19,940 bases of DNA from Streptomyces wedmorensis (lineage in GTDB: Bacteria > Actinomycetota > Actinomycetes > Streptomycetales > Streptomycetaceae): positions 1-19,940 of the forward strand of contig NZ_JNWK01000090.1 of the NCBI RefSeq assembly GCF_000716445.1, in the 5' to 3' direction. Below are positions 15,501 to 19,940 of the stretch, piece by piece. A model generated the notes under the pieces. The model was not told the origin of the DNA and did no database searches. It saw only the letters and a list, made by a program, of their open reading frames with translations. Position numbers and translations under genes: made by a program. Position 1 is the first letter of the stretch. Every line of letters begins with the position of its first letter.

Positions 15501-16426
15501 GATGTGCCCTTCCCTGTGTCGGCCGTGGCCCGACCGGACGGCGTCGCCGCCCCGGCCCCCCTCGGCTCTGCGGTACGTACGGTCAGGCTCGGCGCGGCCG
15601 GCAGGCTCACATCGCCCTCGGCCGAGATGCTGCTCCTGATCCCGAAGTTCTCCACCAGCGCGTGCAGGTACTGCCCGTCGGCGCTGTCCTGGAACGCTGT
15701 GCTCAGCCTCTGTCCGTCGCCGATCGCGAGGACGGTGTACGGCGGCACCAGCGGCCTGTTGTCGACCAGTATGGCGTCACCGGCGGCCCGGATCGCGGAC
15801 AGTGACGTCAGCCGCTGCCCGTTGATCGCGACGGCCTCGGCACCCGACTCCCACAGCCCGTTGATCACCCGCTGCATGTCCCGGTCGCGCACCCGGCCCG
15901 TGTCCGAGAAGCCGGTGCTCTCCCTCGGTCCGCCCCCACCGGTGTCGGTCCCCTTGGCGTCGTCGATCACGAGCTTCACCCCGGGCCCGTGCACGGGCGT
16001 CGCTCCCGAGAGCAGCGCCACGAGCTCGGCCTGGTCACCGTCCTGCTGCTGCAAGGCCTGTCGCTGACGGTTCCCGACCTCGGCCCGGATCCGCTCGACG
16101 TCCTCCCCGAGCCGGTCCGCGGTCGCGGTCTCCGCCTCGATCCGGTCGATCAGCTCCTGCCGCTCCTTGGCGACGACCGGCGCGGAGATCCGCGCCTCGG
16201 CGGCGCCGACGGTCACCACGGCGGCCGCGAGCAGGAGCCCTGCGGCGACACCGAGCTTGGCACGCAGGCTACGGGGCAGGCCGCCGCCCTCCGCCGCGCG
16301 CCGGGCCGTCGCCTCCGCGTAGCCGTCGTCGAGCGCGTGGTCCATCACGTTGTTCAGCAGCGACATGGACGCGTCCGGGCGCGGCGGCGGTGATCCGGTG
16401 CTCCGAACGGGGGGCTGCTGCGACAT
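15497..16426 (-). CDS. DUF881 family membrane protein (first copy)
   Basis: This encodes 309 aa from ATG 16426 (MSQQPPVRSTGSPPPRPDAS); an in-frame ATG at 16435 adds three residues, and neither has a strong ribosome site. After a cytoplasmic tail of about 55 residues there is one helix (about 57-77, KLGVAAGLLLAAAVVTVGAA), then a coiled coil (about 84-130) ending in a glutamine-rich QALQQQDG stretch, then the DUF881 domain with HGPGVKLVIDDAKG, RVINGLWESGAEAVAINGQR and VPPYTVLAIGDGQRL. It is first in the DUF881-Sbp-DUF881 operon and corresponds to Rv1823. A tandem heptamer GTGCGAC lies just upstream of the start (16437-16450), of unknown meaning. Role inferred only from the division-associated neighbours. 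Confidence 0.88.
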   Translation of the reverse strand: MSQQPPVRSTGSPPPRPDASMSLLNNVMDHALDDGYAEATARRAAEGGGLPRSLRAKLGVAAGLLLAAAVVTVGAAEARISAPVVAKERQELIDRIEAETATADRLGEDVERIRAEVGNRQRQALQQQDGDQAELVALLSGATPVHGPGVKLVIDDAKGTDTGGGGPRESTGFSDTGRVRDRDMQRVINGLWESGAEAVAINGQRLTSLSAIRAAGDAILVDNRPLVPPYTVLAIGDGQRLSTAFQDSADGQYLHALVENFGIRSSISAEGDVSLPAAPSLTVRTAEPRGAGAATPSGRATADTGKGTS

Positions 16427-16478
16427 GCCGCACATCGTCGCACGTCGCACGGCCTACCGCCGAATGCCCCCCGCATCA

Positions 16479-16511
16479 GGCCGGGAGGCACCCCGCGGGC
16501 GCCTCCCGGCC
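16479..16511 (-). terminator. Hairpin terminator after the nucleotidyltransferase gene
   Basis: Perfect 11-bp stem GGCCGGGAGGC / GCCTCCCGGCC around an 11-nt GC-rich loop, 16 nt past the stop. It separates this gene from the DUF881-Sbp operon downstream, which therefore probably has its own promoter, though I could not identify one. Confidence 0.75.
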
Positions 16512-16526
16512 GTACGGTCCGATCCG

Positions 16527-19022
16527 TCAGCCACCTGCGCTGTCGACCACCGCGGCCCACTCGTCGAGCAGTGCCTGCGCGGAGGCGTCGTCGGGACCTT
16601 CCGCCCACAGATGCGTCACGGCCTCGGCGGGGTCGGGCAGCACCATCACCCAGCGACCGTCCGCCTCGACCACCCGCACCCCGTCGGTGGTGTCCACGGA
16701 GCGGCTGCCCGCCGCCTCCACCACCCTGCGCATCACGAGCCCCTTCACGGCCCACGGGGTCGCGATGTCCTTCTTGAGGACGTGCGCCCGCGGAATCCGC
16801 GCGTCGATCTGGCTCAGCGTGAGCTGTGTCCGCGCCACGAGCCCGATCAGCCGCACGAAGGCGGCGGCCCCGTCGAAGACACTGCTGAACTCGGGCACGA
16901 TGAACCCGCCGCGCCCGTCACCACCGAAGATCGTCGACTCCTCCCGGCCGACCCTCGTGAGGTCGTCGGGCGAGGTCGTCGTCCACTCCACCTGCGTGCC
17001 GTGGTACGCGGCGACCTGCTCCGCGATCCGCGTGGTCGTCACCGGCAGCGCGACCCGCCCCGATCTCCGCTCGGCCGCCACCAGGTCGAGCATCACCAGG
17101 AGCGCCCGGTCGTCCTCGATGATCCGCCCCCGCTCGTCCACGAGCGAGAGCCGCTCGCCGACCGGGTCGAACCGCACCCCGAACGCGGCCCGCGCCGACG
17201 CCACGATCTCCCCGAGCCGCACGAGCCCGGCCCGCCGGCTCTCGGCCGACTCGGTGGGCCGCGACTCGTCGAGCCCCGGATTGATCGTCAGCGAGTCGAC
17301 CTGGAGCCGCCCGAGCAGGCTGGGCAACACCAGCCCGGCACTGCCGTTGGAGGCGTCCACGACGACCTTCAGGCCCGCCTCCGCGATCCCGGACGTGTCG
17401 ACGTTCCGCAGCAGCGAGCCGGTGTACGAGTCGAAGACGCTCGCCGGGAAGGAGAGGTCACCGATCTCCCCGGGGAAGGCCCGCCGGTACTCCTGCCGCG
17501 CGAACACCCGATCCAGCTTGCGCTGCCCGCCCTGCGAGAGGTCCGCGCCGCGTTCGTCGAAGAACATGATGTCCACGGAGTCCGGCACCCCGGGCGAGGT
17601 CCGCACCATGATCCCTCCGGCGCTTCCCCGCGCGGTCTGCTGCCGCGCCACCGGCAGCGGTACGTTCTCCAGATCCCGTACGTCGATGGCGCTGGCCTGC
17701 AGCGCCGAGATCACCGCCCGCTTCAGCGCCCGCGCACCCCTGGAGTGGTCACGCGCCGTGGTGACGGTCGCCCCCTTCTTCAGGGTCGTCGCGTACGCCC
17801 CCGCCAGCCGTACGGCCAGCTCGGGCGTGATCTCCACGTTCAGAATGCCGGAGACGCCCCGCGCCCCGAAGAGGTGGGCCTGCCCGCGGGACTCCCAGAT
17901 GACCGAGGTGTTGACGAAGGCGCCGGCCTCGATCGTCTTGAACGGATACACCCGCACGTTGCCCTGCACGATCGATTCCTCACCGATCAGGCACTCGTCG
18001 CCGATGACGGCCCCGTCCTCGATCCGCGCGGCCCGCATGATGTCGGTGTTCTTGCCGATCACGCAGCCGCGCAGATTGCTCTGCTGGCCGATGTACACGT
18101 TGTCGTGGACGACGGCCTTGTGCAGGAACGCCCCGCTCTTCACGACGACGTTCGAGCCGATGACGGTGTGCTCGCGGATCTCGGCGCCGGCCTCGACCTT
18201 GGCGTAGTCACCGATGTACAGCGGCCCGCGAAGCTCCGCGTCGGGATGCACCTCCGCGCCCTCGGCGACCCAGACCCCCGGCGAGATCTCGAAGCCGTCG
18301 ATGTCGACCTGGACCTTGCCCTCCAGGACGTCCGCCTGGGCCTTCACATAGCTTTCGTGGGTGCCGACGTCCTCCCAGTAGCCCTCGGCGACATAGCCGT
18401 AGATCGGCTTGCCGTCCTTCATGAGCCGCGGAAAGACATCTCCCGACCAGTCCACCGGAACGTCCGCTTCGACGTAGTCGAAGACCTCGGGCTCCATCAC
18501 GTAGATGCCCGTGTTCACGGTGTCGGAGAAGACCTGCCCCCACGTGGGCTTCTCCAGGAACCGCTCGACCTTTCCCTCTTCGTCGACGATCGTGATCCCG
18601 AATTCCAGCGGATTCGGCACCCTGGTCAGGCAGACCGTGACGAGGGCGCCCTTTTCCTTGTGGAAGGAGATCAGATCGGTCAGGTCGAAGTCGGTGAGCG
18701 CGTCACCCGAGATGACGAGAAAAGCGTCGTCCTTCAACGCTTCCTCGGCGTTCTTCACACTTCCCGCTGTACCGAGTGGCTTCTCCTCGTTGGCATACGT
18801 GAGCTCCATCCCGAGTTCCTCGCCGTCGCCGAAGTAGTTCCTGACGAGAGAGGCGAGAAACTGCACGGTGACGACGGTCTCGTTGAGACCGTGCCTCTTG
18901 AGCAGTCGTAGGACGTGCTCCATGATCGGCCGGTTCACCACCGGCAACAGAGGCTTGGGCATGCTCGAGGTCATCGGGCGAAGGCGTGTTCCCTCGCCAC
19001 CGGCCATCACGACGGCCTTCAT
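16527..19022 (-). CDS. NDP-sugar pyrophosphorylase fused to a degenerate phosphomannomutase-like domain
   Basis: This encodes 831 aa with AAGGAGG about 11 nt before the ATG. Residues 1-235 are a complete nucleotidyltransferase: [20 protein letters not shown], the metal aspartate in [12 protein letters not shown] and FLEKP. Such enzymes make GDP-mannose or a similar NDP-sugar from a sugar-1-phosphate. Residues about 248-378 are left-handed beta-helix hexapeptide repeats ([28 protein letters not shown]). Residues about 385-831 align in order with phosphomannomutase/phosphoglucomutase, but the phosphoserine loop TASHNP is replaced by RTSPGVP (474-480), the metal loop DGDGDR by DPVGER (619-624), and the sugar loop GEESGH by GGDGRGGF (700-707). 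The mutase half should therefore be inactive. Substrate is uncertain; the usual annotation is mannose-1-phosphate guanylyltransferase. It lies 117 nt downstream of pgsA. Confidence 0.9.
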   Translation of the reverse strand: MKAVVMAGGEGTRLRPMTSSMPKPLLPVVNRPIMEHVLRLLKRHGLNETVVTVQFLASLVRNYFGDGEELGMELTYANEEKPLGTAGSVKNAEEALKDDAFLVISGDALTDFDLTDLISFHKEKGALVTVCLTRVPNPLEFGITIVDEEGKVERFLEKPTWGQVFSDTVNTGIYVMEPEVFDYVEADVPVDWSGDVFPRLMKDGKPIYGYVAEGYWEDVGTHESYVKAQADVLEGKVQVDIDGFEISPGVWVAEGAEVHPDAELRGPLYIGDYAKVEAGAEIREHTVIGSNVVVKSGAFLHKAVVHDNVYIGQQSNLRGCVIGKNTDIMRAARIEDGAVIGDECLIGEESIVQGNVRVYPFKTIEAGAFVNTSVIWESRGQAHLFGARGVSGILNVEITPELAVRLAGAYATTLKKGATVTTARDHSRGARALKRAVISALQASAIDVRDLENVPLPVARQQTARGSAGGIMVRTSPGVPDSVDIMFFDERGADLSQGGQRKLDRVFARQEYRRAFPGEIGDLSFPASVFDSYTGSLLRNVDTSGIAEAGLKVVVDASNGSAGLVLPSLLGRLQVDSLTINPGLDESRPTESAESRRAGLVRLGEIVASARAAFGVRFDPVGERLSLVDERGRIIEDDRALLVMLDLVAAERRSGRVALPVTTTRIAEQVAAYHGTQVEWTTTSPDDLTRVGREESTIFGGDGRGGFIVPEFSSVFDGAAAFVRLIGLVARTQLTLSQIDARIPRAHVLKKDIATPWAVKGLVMRRVVEAAGSRSVDTTDGVRVVEADGRWVMVLPDPAEAVTHLWAEGPDDASAQALLDEWAAVVDSAGG

Positions 19023-19139
19023 GTCGGAAGCGTCCTCCTTGAAGAGACGACGGTCCTGCCGACTTCACCTGTCCGCTCAGTAGCCCTCGGATTGTCCTCG
19101 TTGTTGCCGGCGACGCTGCTCGACACAGGACGGACGGGC

Positions 19140-19748
19140 TCAATCGGCCGCGGTATCCGCCTTCACGAGTCGACGGACCTGGACCACGTAGAGGATCCCT
19201 GCCCACCAATACAGAGTTGTACCCCATCCGGCGAAGGCCCACCCGAAAACTTCAGCGAGTGACGAGAGCCAGCCCGTTCCGTCACTGAGGAGCAGCAACG
19301 GGAACGCGTACATCAAGTTGAAAGTCGCAGCTTTCCCGAGGAAGTTCACCTGCGGCGGCGGGTAGCCGTGCCGACGGAGGATTCCCACCATCACGAGCAG
19401 CATGGCCTCACGCGCCAGCAGGGCGGCGGTCAGCCACAGCGGCAGGATCTCGCGCCAGGTGAGCCCCACGAGCGTGGACAGGATGTACAGCCGGTCGGCG
19501 GCCGGATCGAGCAGCCGGCCGAGGTTGCTGATCTGGTTCCAGCGCCGGGCGAGCTTGCCGTCGAGGTAGTCGCTGACACCGCTCAGCATCAGGACGAGGA
19601 GCGCCCACCCGTCGCTGTTGGGCCCGCCGAACTCCGGACGGAGAATCAGCCACAGAAACAGCGGCACGCCGGCGAGGCGCGCCATGCTGAGAATGTTGGG
19701 GATGGTGAGGACCCGGTCGGTCTGAACGCGAGTCTCCTGGACCTCCAC
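19140..19748 (-). CDS. pgsA: CDP-alcohol phosphatidyltransferase (PgsA-like phospholipid synthase)
   Basis: This encodes 202 aa from GTG 19748 (VEVQETRVQTDRVLTIPNIL) with AGGAGG 7 nt upstream; the open frame further upstream is not coding. It is an integral membrane enzyme that swaps CMP of a CDP-linked lipid for an alcohol head group. The complete family signature D-x2-D-G-x2-A-R-x8-G-x3-D-x3-D is present: Asp60, Asp63, Gly64, Ala67, Arg68, Gly77, Asp81, Asp85 in SDYLDGKLARRW and NLGRLLDPAADRL. Several hydrophobic helices follow. Annotation as phosphatidylglycerophosphate synthase is usual, and synteny with Rv1822 (pgsA2) supports it; cardiolipin synthase is a related possibility. It lies immediately after the rRNA operon terminator with its own -10 box. 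Confidence 0.9.
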   Translation of the reverse strand: MEVQETRVQTDRVLTIPNILSMARLAGVPLFLWLILRPEFGGPNSDGWALLVLMLSGVSDYLDGKLARRWNQISNLGRLLDPAADRLYILSTLVGLTWREILPLWLTAALLAREAMLLVMVGILRRHGYPPPQVNFLGKAATFNLMYAFPLLLLSDGTGWLSSLAEVFGWAFAGWGTTLYWWAGILYVVQVRRLVKADTAAD

Positions 19749-19789
19749 CCGGGGGCCTCCTGCTGGGATGGTGCCGACATTGCCCCCCG

Positions 19790-19795
19790 ACCTTA
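19790..19795 (-). promoter_or_regulatory. -10 box of pgsA
   Basis: TAAGGT on the minus strand (TANNNT), about 42 nt upstream of the GTG, giving a leader of about 35 nt with the AGGAGG site. No clear -35 at 17-18 nt. Confidence 0.4.
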
Positions 19796-19846
19796 CCCTC
19801 AGCCACACCCCCACCCGGCACGGGGCCCCCTCCGCCACCTCAACGC

Positions 19847-19886
19847 AAAAATGCCTCAACCCCCGGACAATGTCCGGGGGTTGAGG
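19847..19886 (-). terminator. Rho-independent terminator of the rRNA operon
   Basis: Near-perfect 16-bp arms CCTCAACCCCCGGACA / TGTCCGGGGGTTGAGG with a minimal loop, followed on the minus strand by ATTTTTG (T tract at 19847-19851). It starts 10 nt past the 5S rRNA end. It is the only terminator in the window with a clear T tract. Confidence 0.93.
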
Positions 19887-19895
19887 CTAAAAATT

Positions 19896-19940
19896 GTTCG
19901 GCGGCGTCCTACTCTCCCACAGGGTCCCCCCTGCAGTACC
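19896..19940 (-). rRNA. rrf: 5S ribosomal RNA, 3' end (partial)
   Basis: The last 45 nt of 5S rRNA on the minus strand. The sequence reads GGTACTGCAGGGGGGACCCT, then GTGGGAGAGTAGG, then ACGCCGCCGAAC, matching the 3' arm of actinobacterial 5S rRNA. The rest of the gene, and presumably 23S and 16S, lie beyond the right edge on the same strand. The 3' end is placed at about 19896. Confidence 0.95.

Noticed and set aside
16350..18911. Long + strand frames opposite the nucleotidyltransferase
   Set aside because: Mirror frames; the minus-strand protein is full-length and recognisable.

Overview
The window looks like core chromosome of a Streptomyces or a close relative. The evidence is very high GC with GC-saturated third codon positions, GTG starts, family content, and the 3' end of a Streptomyces-type 5S rRNA at the right edge. 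I see no mobile element, CRISPR array, tRNA or integrase.

Left part (1-5800), loosely organised accessory or housekeeping genes: the last 42 codons of an ABC-2 type permease; a small three-helix membrane protein; a PhzF-family epimerase/isomerase that is probably leaderless; a CPBP-family membrane protease; a GCS2-type glutamate-cysteine ligase-like protein; a divergent 480-bp AT-richer regulatory gap; an uncharacterised 196-aa protein; and a 68-aa DUF5999 protein. Strong hairpin terminators separate most units.

Middle (5800-9462): the single-chain glycine decarboxylase GcvP, preceded on the minus strand by a -10 box and a tandem glycine riboswitch. A PRC-barrel gene is divergent from it. 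gcvT and gcvH are not in the window.

Right part (9555-19940), all on the minus strand. In transcription order: rRNA operon end (5S plus terminator), pgsA, a large nucleotidyltransferase / phosphomannomutase-like protein, DUF881, small basic protein, DUF881, FHA protein (GarA/OdhI type), MerR (FtsR type), DUF151 nuclease, MerR (ResR/McdR type), dinB. With gcvP this is nearly collinear with M. tuberculosis Rv1822-Rv1832 (pgsA2, Rv1823-1825, gcvH, garA, Rv1828, Rv1829, Rv1830, Rv1831, gcvB). The block couples glycine/2-oxoglutarate metabolism (GcvP, GarA), division and envelope control (two MerR regulators and the DUF881/Sbp triad, whose Bacillus relatives sit beside ftsA-ftsZ) and phospholipid synthesis (PgsA).

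The most interesting points: the phosphomannomutase-like half of the nucleotidyltransferase has lost its recognisable catalytic motifs; DinB carries a C-terminal Tudor-like extension and a PafBC/RecA-NDp-like promoter abutting its GTG start; the FHA protein has gained a zinc ribbon; and three genes appear leaderless. I did not find a clearly new multi-gene system.
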